Of a DNA stretch of 64,000 nucleotides, positions 26,405 to 34,798 are shown one piece after another (within the stretch, counting starts at the first letter, position 1; every line of letters begins with the position of its first letter). Origin of the DNA: CAWKOH01 sp963851245 (GTDB taxonomy: Bacteria; Actinomycetota; Acidimicrobiia; Acidimicrobiales; Palsa-688); assembly GCA_963851245.1 (NCBI GenBank), contig CAWKOH010000011.1, positions 1 through 64,000 on the forward strand, in the 5' to 3' direction. The translations under genes were made by a program, and so were the position numbers. The notes below the pieces were generated by a model. It was not told where the DNA came from. It made no database searches and worked only from the letters and a program-made list of their open reading frames with translations.

Positions 26405-27267
26405 GCGTGACCCCGGCAGGGGAGCCCCAGAAGGCCTCCAGGTCGGGCGGTGACCTTCGGCCCCGGTCCGGTTCGAGTGCCAAGTCCCTGCTGCTGACGG
26501 TGCTCGGCGAGTTCGTCCTTCCAAGCAGCGGCTCGCTCTGGACCTCCTCCGTCGTCCGAGCCATGGGCGCGCTCGCTGTCGAGGAGCGCAACGCCCGGCA
26601 GGCGGCTTTCCGCCTGGTCGAACGGGGCTACGTGCGCTCGGAAAAGGAGGGCCGCCGGGCCCGGCTTCACCTGACCGGCAGCGGGCGCAGGCTGCTTGGC
26701 GATGGCAGCCGCCGCATATACGAGTTCGGGGCCTACGACGATTCCTGGGACGGCCGCTGGGTGGTGGTGGTGTGCTTTATACCGGAGGAACAGCGCACCA
26801 AGCGGCACCAGCTCCGGTCGCAGCTGGGCTTCGCCGGCTACGGCTTCATCGCACCAGGCGTCGCGGTTTCGCCTCACGTCGGCAGTGAGCCGGTCGCCAC
26901 CACCATCCTCGAGGGTCTGGGCCTCCTGCCCGGGGCCGTGGTCCTGCGGGCGGAGACGGGCGACCTGGTCGAACCGGGCGAGCTCCTGGGCCGGGGATGG
27001 GATCTGGAGGGGCTGGCGGCGGAGTACGAGGAGTTCATCAAGGTCTTCCTCCGACGGACACCGCGTAGCGACGAGGCCCGGTTCGTCGCCCTGGTGGAGC
27101 TGGTTCACGCCTGGAGGCGGTTTCCCTTCATTGACCCGGAAATCCCGTCCCGTTTGCTGCCGCCCAGGTGGCCCGGGCGGCGGGCCAAAGGCCTATTCGA
27201 TGACCTGCATGGCGTGTGGTCACTGGCAGCCTGGTCCTGGTATCACGACCTCGAGTCGTCGGCCTGA
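26401..27267 (+). CDS. PaaX-family transcriptional regulator
   Basis: A 288-residue protein with the PaaX layout: a winged-helix N-terminal domain (SLLLTVLGEFVLPSSGSLWT, RNARQAAFRLVERGYVRSEK, RARLHLTGSGRRLL), a central DDSWDGRWVVVVCFIPEEQR and QLRSQLGFAGYGFIAPGVA, and a C-terminal PaaX domain ending GVWSLAAWSWYHDLES. PaaX repressors respond to aryl-CoA thioesters, usually phenylacetyl-CoA; here the partner is boxC, so benzoyl-CoA or its epoxide is a plausible effector (inference). The GTG at 26401 overlaps the boxC stop by four bases; a GTG at 26407 is the alternative start. Confidence 0.85.
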   Translation: MSVTPAGEPQKASRSGGDLRPRSGSSAKSLLLTVLGEFVLPSSGSLWTSSVVRAMGALAVEERNARQAAFRLVERGYVRSEKEGRRARLHLTGSGRRLLGDGSRRIYEFGAYDDSWDGRWVVVVCFIPEEQRTKRHQLRSQLGFAGYGFIAPGVAVSPHVGSEPVATTILEGLGLLPGAVVLRAETGDLVEPGELLGRGWDLEGLAAEYEEFIKVFLRRTPRSDEARFVALVELVHAWRRFPFIDPEIPSRLLPPRWPGRRAKGLFDDLHGVWSLAAWSWYHDLESSA

Positions 27268-27337
27268 CGAGCCTGGCTTCGGCTGGGCGGCTCAGCAGGT
27301 AGCCTGGTCTGGACAACCGAATATGCCGTTTGAACCG

Positions 27338-27520
27338 AGGCGGGAGAGAACCGGTTGCAGCCGGGGCGCCGAAGGAGCAACTCTCCCCAGAATCTCTCAG
27401 GTATCCGCGACCGCTTCGGCGAGGCACCTCTGGGAAGTCGGGTAGACCGAACCCGCACCGACGGTGCAAGCCGCCAATCGGCGGTGAACCTCTCAGGTAC
27501 CAGGACAGAGTGGGGAGGCC
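27338..27520 (+). promoter_or_regulatory. tandem glycine riboswitch upstream of gcvP
   Basis: Two glycine aptamers follow each other before the gcvP start. The first (about 27338-27425) has the conserved core CGGGAGAGA, GCGCCGAAGGAGCAA and AATCTCTCAGGTA. The second (about 27426-27520) has the matching elements GCACCGACGGTGCAAG and ACCTCTCAGGTACCAGGACAG. The purine-rich GCGCCGAAGGAGCAA and the CTCTCAGG block are the most conserved parts of this class. Glycine binding turns on the downstream glycine cleavage genes. The ribosome binding site of gcvP (AAGGAG, 27551-27556) lies about 30 bases beyond, so control of translation or of a terminator is possible; no clear terminator hairpin was found. 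Confidence 0.92.
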
Positions 27521-27565
27521 GTACCGAAGGCGCTCGCGCCGTTACGCCCCAAGGAGCCTCCAGCC

Positions 27566-30440
27566 ATGACGACATCCCAGTTCCCGAAGTTCGAGTCCTT
27601 CGAGCAGCCGGGATTCGAGGCGCGCCACATCGGCACCACGGAGGCGGACCGGGCCAAGATGCTCGGCGTCATCGGCTTCTCGACCATGGAGGAGCTCATG
27701 GACGCGGCCATCCCGGAGGGAATCAGGCCCTCCATCAAGTCCACCATGCCGCCCGCCGGGACCGAAGCCGAGGTGCTGGCCGAACTCAGGGCCATGTCTG
27801 AGCGCAACGATCCGGCTGAAGCCATGATCGGCCTCGGCTACTCCGGGACCATCACACCAGCTGTGATCCGGCGCAATGTTCTGGAGAGCGCCGCCTGGTA
27901 CACGGCCTACACGCCCTACCAGCCCGAAATCAGCCAGGGTCGGCTCGAAGCCCTCCTCAACTTCCAGACCATGATCGCCGACCTGACCGGGTTGCCGACC
28001 GCGAACGCTTCCCTCCTCGATGAAGCGACGGCGGTGGCAGAAGCCGTGGGCGTGATGAGGCGATCGGGCCGGTCGGGATCGCCCGTCCTCCTCGTCGATC
28101 ACGACGCCCTGCCACAGACGGTCGCGGTACTGCAGACCCGGGCCGAAGCAGTCGGCATCGAAATGTGTCTGGTCGACTTTTCGAGCGGCCTACCTGACAC
28201 GGACTTTTTCGGGGCGGTCCTGCAGTACCCGGGCGCATCAGGGGTGGTCCGGGACCACCGCGCCCTGGTAGAAGAGATCCGAGGGCGCGCCGCCATGGTT
28301 ACCGTGGCCGCCGACCTGCTCGCCTTGACCGTGCTCGCTCCGCCAGGGGAGTGGGGCGCAGACGTGGTCGTCGGCTCCACCCAGCGCTTCGGGGTGCCGC
28401 TCGGCTACGGCGGTCCTCACGCCGGGTACATCGCCGTCCGGGCCGGATTGGAACGGGCCCTGCCCGGCCGCCTGGTCAGCGTGTCGATCGATGCGTCTGG
28501 CCGGCCCGCTTACCGCCTGGCCCTGCAGACCCGCGAGCAGCACATCAGACGGGACAAGGCGACTTCCAACATCTGCACCGCCCAGGTCCTGCTGGCCGTC
28601 GTGGCGTCGATGTATGGCGTCTACCACGGGCCCGACGGCCTGCGGGCCATCGCCCGCAGGGTTCATTCGGCCGCCCGCCACCTGGGCGCTTCGCTGCAGG
28701 CCGGCGGCGTCAGCATCGTGAACGCCGACTTCTTCGACACCGTCCTGGCTGAGGTGCCCGGCCGGGCCAGGTCGGTCGTCGAGGCCGCGTCTGCTGCGGG
28801 GGTGCACCTGCGCCTGGTCGACGAGGACCACGTGGGAATCTCCTGCTCTGAGACCACCACGGCCTCCCACCTGGCTTCCGTGGTCGAGGCCTTCGGCGTC
28901 GAGCCGGTGGAGGACGACGGGGAGGGGGTGGCGTGGCCAGAAACACTGAGTCGTGAGAGCGAGTTCCTGACTCATCCCGTCTTCCACCAACACCGTTCGG
29001 AAACGGCGCTGCTCCGGTACCTCCGCCGCCTGTCCGACCGGGACTACGCGCTTGACCGGGGGATGATCCCCCTCGGTTCCTGCACCATGAAGCTCAACGC
29101 CACCGCCGAGATGGAACCGATCAGCTTCCCTGGCTTTGCCAACCTCCATCCGTTCGCGCCCGAGGAGAGCAGCCGCGGGCTACCAGGAGATGGTCTCCGA
29201 GCTCGAGACCTGGCTGGCCGAGCTCACCGGCTATGCCGCCGTGTCGGTGCAGCCGAATGCTGGCAGCCAGGGGGAGCTCGCCGGGCTCCTGGCCATTCGG
29301 GCCTATCACCTCTCTCGGGGTGAGCAGCACCGCGACGTGTGCCTGATCCCGTCGAGCGCACACGGCACCAACGCCGCCTCGGCGGTGATGGCCGGGATGC
29401 GCGTGGCGGTGGTAGCCAGCCTCGATGACGGCACCGTCGACCTGGATGACCTGCGGGCCAAGTGCGCCGAGCACGGCGACCACCTGGCCGCCATCATGGT
29501 CACCTATCCGTCCACGCACGGCGTGTACGAGCAAGGTATCAACGAGCTGTGCGACGTGGTGCACGCCTACGGAGGGCAGGTGTATGTCGATGGGGCCAAC
29601 CTGAACGCCCTGGTAGGGCTGGTGGCTCCGGGGCAGTTCGGAGGAGACGTGTCCCACCTGAACCTGCACAAGACCTTCTGCATCCCCCACGGCGGTGGCG
29701 GACCGGGGGTGGGACCGGTGGCCGTCGCGGCCCACCTCGTGCCGTTCCTTCCCTCCCACCCCCTTCATCCCGAGCCAGCCCGGCGCACGGGGATCGGACC
29801 GGTGAGCGCCGCTCCTTACGGAAGCACCGGCATCCTTCCGATCAGCTGGGCCTATCTACGGCTCATGGGCTTCGAGGGACTGGTCAAGGCCACGGAGGCC
29901 GCGGTGCTGGGCGCCAACTACATCGCGGCCCGCCTGGCCCCGCACTTCCCGGTTCTGTACACCGGGGCCCACGGGCTGGTTGCCCACGAGTGCATCCTCG
30001 ATCTCCGAAGTACCACCAAGGAGACCGGGATAACCGTAGAGGACGTAGCCAAGCGCCTGATCGACTACGGCTTCCACGCCCCGACGATGAGTTTCCCGGT
30101 GGCCGGCACATTCATGGTCGAACCCACAGAGTCAGAGGATCTGGCCGAGCTCGATCGTTTCTGTGACGCCATGATCGCCATCCGGGCCGAGATCGACCGG
30201 GTCGGTGCCGGCCAGGTCGCGGCGGTCGACAGCCCATTGCGCCATGCCCCTCACACGGCTTCCGTTCTGGCCGGCGATTGGGACCGCCCGTACACCAGAG
30301 CTGAGGCGGCCTTCCCGGCCGGGCCTACGGTCGATAAATACTGGCCGCCGGTAGCTCGAATCGATCAAGCACACGGAGACCGCAACCTGATGTGTTCGTG
30401 CCCGCCCCTGGAGGCGTTCGCTTCCGCGCCAGCTGACTGA
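27566..30440 (+). pseudogene. gcvP: glycine decarboxylase, P protein of the glycine cleavage system (single frameshift)
   Basis: A P1-P2 fused glycine dehydrogenase (decarboxylating), about 958 residues after repair. The N-terminal half has FEARHIGTTEADRAKMLGVI, IGLGYSGTITPAVIRRNVLE, the YTPYQPEISQGRLEALLNFQ block and STQRFGVPLGYGGPHAGY. The C-terminal half has SVQPNAGSQGELAGLLAIR, SSAHGTNAASAVMAGM, and the pyridoxal-phosphate Lys in LNLHKTFCIPHGGGGPG. One frame change sits near 29172, between EESSRG and YQEMVSELE; it amounts to one extra C. The gene follows the glycine riboswitch with ATG at 27566. gcvT and gcvH are not in the window. The shift in an otherwise perfect gene is suspect for base error. 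Confidence 0.9.
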
Positions 30441-30477
30441 GCCCATCACGGCGCCCGTACATCCATCCAGGACTGGT

Positions 30478-30612
30478 TCAGTGGGCTGTCAGCCCGACGA
30501 TCCCGACCAGGAGGGCGATGGCAGTCAGTGCGATCGCGAGTGGCGCCAGGGCTTCGCGGGCCTGCCAGGCGCGTATGGAGAGGAGTATCCGGGAGGGCCG
30601 CCGAGGCTTCAT
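30478..30612 (-). CDS. small single-pass membrane protein (44 residues)
   Basis: A short frame: a basic N-terminus (MKPRRPSRILLSIRAWQARE) followed by one hydrophobic helix (ALAPLAIALTAIALLVGIVG). The frame is open on both sides to a longer shadow, so the ATG at 30612 is chosen only because it puts the positive residues before the helix. It is divergent from the small protein at 30631. Low support beyond composition; function unknown. Confidence 0.35.
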   Translation of the reverse strand: MKPRRPSRILLSIRAWQAREALAPLAIALTAIALLVGIVGLTAH

Positions 30613-30630
30613 CGGTAGGATCAAAGCCAA

Positions 30631-30768
30631 ATGAAAGCTCTTCGCCGCACTTTTATCGCCCTCGGTGCCACCGTGATCATCGCCGGCATCGTTCGTTTGC
30701 GGGGCACCGGCGGCACACCACCCCAACGCGGTGGTTGGCGGGAGCTGCCGGTAGACGAGATTGACTGA
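30631..30768 (+). CDS. small membrane-anchored protein (45 residues) ahead of a saccharopine-dehydrogenase-like gene
   Basis: MKALRRTFIALGATVIIAGI then VRLRGTGGTPPQRGGWRELP ending VDEID. One N-terminal hydrophobic segment is followed by a short Gly/Pro-rich, then acidic tail. From memory, similar short proteins with RLRGxGGTPPQ and GGWREL occur in actinobacteria. The stop lies 12 bases before the start of the oxidoreductase gene at 30781, so the two look cotranscribed. There is no clear ribosome binding site. Confidence 0.5.
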   Translation: MKALRRTFIALGATVIIAGIVRLRGTGGTPPQRGGWRELPVDEID

Positions 30769-30780
30769 TCGGACGCTCAA

Positions 30781-31779
30781 TTGAAGGCCGCGCTGGTCGG
30801 ATTGGGAGCAGTAGGTCGCCGGGCAGGCCGGGTCCTCGCCCAGGATGCGACCTTCGACTGCATTGTGATCGTGCATCGTGACCCGCGCCGGATCGAACCC
30901 TTCGTCCGGGAGTGGGGCGACCGCTTCGAGGTCCGCCGAGGGTCGGCAACCGATGCGCCCGGTGTCGACGTCACTGTTCTGGCCCTTCCTTCGGGCCACC
31001 GCCGGGCGGCGAGCGCGGCTCTGGCCAGCGGCAGCCACGTCATTTGTGCCGCCGACGATCCGTCAGACGTGAGGGCCTTACTTGCTCTCGACGCCCAGGC
31101 CCGATCACTCGGTCGAACGCTCGCGGTGGGAACCGTTATGGCCCCGGGATTGAGTTGTCTCCTCGCCACTCACTTGCGCAGCCGGGTCGAGCGGGTGGAG
31201 GAGATCCACGTGGCCAGCGTCGGCACCGGGGGCCCCGCCTGCGCCCGTCGTCACCACTCTGCCCTGACCGGCATCGCGGTCGATTGGGAGGAGGGGGAAT
31301 GGAGGAAGCGCCCGGGCGGCTCGGGTCGTGAGCTGGTCTGGTTCCCGGAGCCGGTCGGCGGAGCGGATTGCTACCGGGCGTCTCTCTCGGATCCCTATCT
31401 GCTCGCCCCCGCCTTCCCGGAGTGCCGGCGGGTCACCTCCCGTCTCGAAGCAACCCGCCGGGACCGTCTGACGTCGTGGATGCCGATGCTTCGGCGTCCC
31501 CACCCTGAAGGCTTGCTCGGAGCGGTGCGGGTAGAAGTCAGGGGTTGGAAGGGAGGGCGGGCCACCACTTTGATACTCGGCGTCGCCGTTCCGCCGGCGG
31601 AGGCCGCCGGCGCGGTCACAGCGAGAGCCGCCATTTGGGCTGCCACCGGACAGCTGGAGCGAACGGGGGCGGCGGGCCTGGCCGAGCTGGTCCCCTCGCC
31701 CGGGCCTTTCCTGAGGGACCTGGCCGTGGACGGGATCACGGTGTCGGCGTTCGAGGGTCAGGACGCCGCCACCGGCTGA
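30781..31779 (+). CDS. saccharopine dehydrogenase-like NAD(P)-binding protein
   Basis: A 332-residue protein started by TTG with a Rossmann motif at once (KAALVGLGAVGRRAGRVLAQ), then IVIVHRDPRRIEPFV, SATDAPGVDVTVLALPSGHR, VICAADDPSDVRALLALDAQ, VGTVMAPGLSCLLATHLRSR and a C-terminal alpha/beta domain with SVGTGGPACARRHHSALTG. This is the layout of the saccharopine dehydrogenase/homospermidine-synthase-like family, in which the second domain binds the substrate. It is intact. Function not assignable; the neighbouring genes give no hint. Confidence 0.8.
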   Translation: MKAALVGLGAVGRRAGRVLAQDATFDCIVIVHRDPRRIEPFVREWGDRFEVRRGSATDAPGVDVTVLALPSGHRRAASAALASGSHVICAADDPSDVRALLALDAQARSLGRTLAVGTVMAPGLSCLLATHLRSRVERVEEIHVASVGTGGPACARRHHSALTGIAVDWEEGEWRKRPGGSGRELVWFPEPVGGADCYRASLSDPYLLAPAFPECRRVTSRLEATRRDRLTSWMPMLRRPHPEGLLGAVRVEVRGWKGGRATTLILGVAVPPAEAAGAVTARAAIWAATGQLERTGAAGLAELVPSPGPFLRDLAVDGITVSAFEGQDAATG

Positions 31780-31788
31780 GCCGGCGCT

Positions 31789-32070
31789 TCAGGGCCGCCT
31801 GAAGCGCTGCGTCCATCGCACCCGCCAGTCCAGCGGATCGTGGCGGGGCATAGCGGCCAACGTGCGGTTGAGGAGAGTCAGGGCCGCCGTGGCATCCCAG
31901 TCGTCGACCGCGGTGTGCAGATGAGCGGCCACCTGGTCTCTGGCGGCCTCGATAATGAGCCGGTCGCCGCCTGCTGCTGCGGTCAGCGCCTCTACAGCGT
32001 AGTCCGGTGAACCGGATCGGGACAGTTCGGCCGCCTGAGCGGCGATCACTTCCGGGGTGACGGTTGTCAT
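31789..32070 (-). CDS. small protein of unknown function
   Basis: A 93-residue protein: MTTVTPEVIAAQAAELSRSG, then SPDYAVEALTAAAGGDRLII, EAARDQVAAHLHTAVDDWDA and NRTLAAMPRHDPLDWRVRWT. Mostly helical, soluble, rich in Ala. It converges with the saccharopine-dehydrogenase-like gene (10 bases between stops) and reads the same way as the next two minus-strand genes. I do not recognise the family. Confidence 0.6.
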   Translation of the reverse strand: MTTVTPEVIAAQAAELSRSGSPDYAVEALTAAAGGDRLIIEAARDQVAAHLHTAVDDWDATAALTLLNRTLAAMPRHDPLDWRVRWTQRFRRP

Positions 32071-32082
32071 CGGGCCGGAATG

Positions 32083-32382
32083 CTACTCAGGCGCGCTCAG
32101 GCGAGAGGAGAGGTAGGACCGGGGCCCGGTCAGGTTGTCCTGTCCCCACTGGGCCAAATGGCGCCAGGCCAGCGGCTGTCCGCTGACCGCTTCCTCTATG
32201 AGAACCATCAGAAAACTATCGGGGGAAGCCACTGTGGCGCTGATGTGACGGCGCGACGTGGCTGAGTCCGTCACGTCCACGCGCCAGAAATCCTCAGCCT
32301 CGTGCTGGAGAATCCGCACGGTCAGCGAGCTGCGCTCGTGGATCGAGACGGTCTGCTCGGCTATCAGCGTCTCATCGCCCAC
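32083..32382 (-). CDS. small protein of unknown function
   Basis: A 99-residue protein: MGDETLIAEQTVSIHERSSL, then VRILQHEAEDFWRVDVTDSA, TSRRHISATVASPDSFLMVL and EAVSGQPLAWRHLAQWGQDN. Predicted strands alternate with one helix. It lies 12 bases upstream of the 93-residue gene in the same direction, so the two are likely one transcript. No family recognised; the order of short strands gives no function. Confidence 0.6.
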   Translation of the reverse strand: MGDETLIAEQTVSIHERSSLTVRILQHEAEDFWRVDVTDSATSRRHISATVASPDSFLMVLIEEAVSGQPLAWRHLAQWGQDNLTGPRSYLSSRLSAPE

Positions 32383-32447
32383 GGGCGCCTCCGGATTCGT
32401 TTATTAACACCATTCACCTTCGATGCTGTCAGACCCGCCAGGGGGGT

Positions 32448-33257
32448 TCAAGCCTCCCCCCGGTCTGGTGCGACGGAGACCGCGAAGATGCGCTTGAACG
32501 GGAACACGACCCGGCCGTGGGGATCGCGCGGATAAGCAGCACGCAAGGCGGCGGCGTAAGACGACAGAAAATCGTCCAGTGCAGTTGGGGACCCCGACCG
32601 CTCGAGGGCGGCGAGGAAAGGTCGGAGGCCGGTGCCCCGGATCCACCTGAGGACCGCATCGGGGCCGTGCAGCACGTGGAGATAGGTGGTTTCCCATACG
32701 TCGGCCCGGACTCCGGTGCCCAGTAGCTCGGTCAGATAGGTGCGAGGTTCGAGCACGGACGCGGCCCTGATGGCGGGCTGAAGGATTTCGCTCCACCTGT
32801 CCGAGGTCGCCAGTTCGTGCAGGAGAGTGTGGCTCGGCTCGTCGAAGTTGTTCGGTACCTGGAAGGCAAAGGTTCCCCCCGGCGTGAGGCTCTCGACCAA
32901 CCGGGGGAACAAGCTGGCGTGGTCAGGGATCCACTGAAGGGTGGCGCAGCAGAGCACCACATCGACCGGCTCTTCCGGTTGCCATTCCCGAAGGTCTTGT
33001 ACTCGGAACTCGAGCCGGCCGGGTACCTCGAACTCCTTGGCCTCGCTGATCATCTCGCTGGAACTGTCGATGCCGACGATGCAGGCGTCGGGCCAACGAT
33101 CGAGGAGGCGGGCGGTGGTGTTGCCGGGACCGCAACCTAGGTCGACGATCCGCTTCGGTGCCGTTTGGCGGATGCGCCCGATCAGGTCATCGAAAGGCCG
33201 CCCTCTTTCTTCTCCGAATTCGAGATAGCGATCGGGATCCCAACTGACGTCGGCCAC
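32448..33257 (-). CDS. tam: trans-aconitate 2-methyltransferase-like SAM-dependent methyltransferase
   Basis: A 269-residue protein started by GTG (ADVSWDPDRYLEFGEERGRP). The SAM motif is RIVDLGCGPGNTTARLLDRW, followed by VVLCCATLQWIPDHASLF and GTFAFQVPNNFDEPSHTLLH, and the C-terminal FLSSYAAALRAAYP and GRVVFPFKRIFAVS. The opening WDPxxYLxF...R..PFxDLI and the block QVPNNFDEPSH are the signature of Tam, which methylates trans-aconitate and so relieves aconitase inhibition. The ORF upstream of 33257 has no homology to Tam, so GTG 33257 is the better start. Confidence 0.87.
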   Translation of the reverse strand: MADVSWDPDRYLEFGEERGRPFDDLIGRIRQTAPKRIVDLGCGPGNTTARLLDRWPDACIVGIDSSSEMISEAKEFEVPGRLEFRVQDLREWQPEEPVDVVLCCATLQWIPDHASLFPRLVESLTPGGTFAFQVPNNFDEPSHTLLHELATSDRWSEILQPAIRAASVLEPRTYLTELLGTGVRADVWETTYLHVLHGPDAVLRWIRGTGLRPFLAALERSGSPTALDDFLSSYAAALRAAYPRDPHGRVVFPFKRIFAVSVAPDRGEA

Positions 33258-33377
33258 TGCCGTAACGTACCGCTGCGAGCGACGCAGCTCGGGGAGGCTC
33301 GAAAGCCCGGGTGGGACAAGCGCGAATCGGCAGCACCCCACGAGATCGCGATTCGGGCGGATGTTCTGTGCGACCGG

Positions 33378-33965
33378 TCATCTGGTGCTCGCTGCTGTGT
33401 TGGCCTGCTCGGCCCAGCTGGCGAGGGCGGTGGCGAGGCCTCGGACGAGGCGGTCGAAGCTGCGGTCGATGGAGGTGGGATGCGCGAATGAGCTTTCGAG
33501 AGTCACGAAGCCGTGTAGGGCGGCGCGAAGTGCCCGGGTGGCGTCGATGGCGTCGTCGCCGTCGAGGTGGTAGCCGGCGAGGACGACACCGACGATCTCT
33601 ACCGATGCCCAGTCGGCGGCTTCGGCTTCAGAATCGCCGGGAGTAGGTACCCATTGCGCGGCGGCGTAGCGGCCTGGATGCTCAAGTGCCCAGGTCCGAT
33701 AGGCGTGGGACAGGGAGACGATGGCGTCGTCGCGGGCACGGCCGACGGTGGCTCGGCTGAGCGCGGCCGCGAGTTGGTTCTTGGATCGCACGGCGATGCT
33801 GCGCTGCAAGCCGCTCATGCTGTCGATGTGTTTGTACAGAGAGGGTTGGCGGACCCCGAGACGCTTGGCCAGCGCAGCCAGGGTGAGGTTGGAGAGGCCG
33901 ACCTCGTCGACCATGTGTTCTGCTTCCTCGACCACGCGGGTTTGGTTGAGGCCGGCTCTAGGCAC
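33378..33965 (-). CDS. TetR-family transcriptional regulator
   Basis: A 195-residue protein begun by GTG at 33965 (PRAGLNQTRVVEEAEHMVDE), with the helix-turn-helix LTLAALAKRLGVRQPSLYKH and the C-terminal TetR_C domain (SHAYRTWALEHPGRYAAAQW, DATRALRAALHGFVTLESSF). It is the third gene of an operon with an ABC permease (3 bases between the permease stop and this GTG) and an ABC ATPase. The operon promoter carries inverted repeats over the -10 element, so this repressor probably controls its own operon. The effector is unknown, possibly a transported drug or lipid. Confidence 0.87.
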   Translation of the reverse strand: MPRAGLNQTRVVEEAEHMVDEVGLSNLTLAALAKRLGVRQPSLYKHIDSMSGLQRSIAVRSKNQLAAALSRATVGRARDDAIVSLSHAYRTWALEHPGRYAAAQWVPTPGDSEAEAADWASVEIVGVVLAGYHLDGDDAIDATRALRAALHGFVTLESSFAHPTSIDRSFDRLVRGLATALASWAEQANTAASTR

Positions 33966-33967
33966 GG

Positions 33968-34798
33968 TTAGGCGTCCCGGCGGCGGACCACGGCCGCGCT
34001 GATGGCCAGAGTAGCGGCGGCGTAGAGGGCGAAGACCACCAAGCCGGCCCACGGTGACAGAGTGGAGGCCTCATGCCCGGTCGTGAAGATGGCCTGGCCG
34101 GCGTTGCCGGGCAGGAACTTGACGACCGTGTCCTGGATTGAGACCGGGAGCGTCAGGAGCAGTCCGGGCAGGACGAGGATCAGCCCGAAGAGGGCGGCGA
34201 TGGCGCCGGTGCTGCGGCGCAGAATTGTGCCCAGGCCGACGGCGAAGACCGCGAGGAGACTGAGGTAGACGCCGACGCCGATCACCGAGCGGGCCGCCCC
34301 GGGGGCCGTGAGGCTGACGCCGTGGGCGCCGAGGATGGCTTGGCCGACCAAAAAGGCGATCAGACTGGCCAAGGTTCCCACGGCGAACGCGACGACAGCG
34401 AAGACGCCGGCCTTGGCCGCGATGACCGAGTGTCGCTGGGGAGCGGCGGCGAAAGTGGAGCGGACCATGCCGGTCGTATATTCGCTGGTGATCACCAAAA
34501 CGCCGAGCACGCCGATGGCGAGCTGGGCGAGCAAGACGCCCGACAGGCTGGTTGAGATCGGGTCGAGGTTGGCGCCCTGGTGGGCGCCGATCTGTGAGGC
34601 GGCGTTGATGGCCCCGTAGCTGATCATGGCGACAACTGCGACGACGAGACTGCAGTAGGTGGAGCGGACGCTGCACAGTTTGGCCCACTCTGAGCGCAGC
34701 AGGTCGGGCAGGACTGCCGCTCGGCAGGTCGAGGGCACAAGCCGCATGGGAGGTGCAGTGGTCGCGGGGGTGGTGAGTGTGGTGTGAGTCATGATCAT
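33968..34798 (-). CDS. ABC transporter permease (ABC-2 type)
   Basis: A 276-residue membrane protein. A Thr/Pro-rich cytoplasmic N-terminus (TTLTTPATTAPPM) is followed by LLRSEWAKLCSVRSTYCSLV (the typical 'EWxK...S' start of ABC-2 permeases) and about six helices including VVAVVAMISYGAINAA, QLAIGVLGVLVITSEYTTG, VFAVVAFAVGTLASLIAFL, VGVYLSLLAVFAVGLGTILR, FGLILVLPGLLLTLPVS and GLVVFALYAAATLAISAAVV. Its ATG overlaps the stop of the ATPase gene (ATGA, 34795-34798). Together they form a two-subunit exporter. Confidence 0.88.
   Translation of the reverse strand: MIMTHTTLTTPATTAPPMRLVPSTCRAAVLPDLLRSEWAKLCSVRSTYCSLVVAVVAMISYGAINAASQIGAHQGANLDPISTSLSGVLLAQLAIGVLGVLVITSEYTTGMVRSTFAAAPQRHSVIAAKAGVFAVVAFAVGTLASLIAFLVGQAILGAHGVSLTAPGAARSVIGVGVYLSLLAVFAVGLGTILRRSTGAIAALFGLILVLPGLLLTLPVSIQDTVVKFLPGNAGQAIFTTGHEASTLSPWAGLVVFALYAAATLAISAAVVRRRDA

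Noticed and set aside
30478..31038. Long minus-strand frame covering the start of the saccharopine-dehydrogenase-like gene
   Set aside because: Most of it is antisense to an accepted gene. Only the last 44 codons, outside that gene, look like a membrane peptide.
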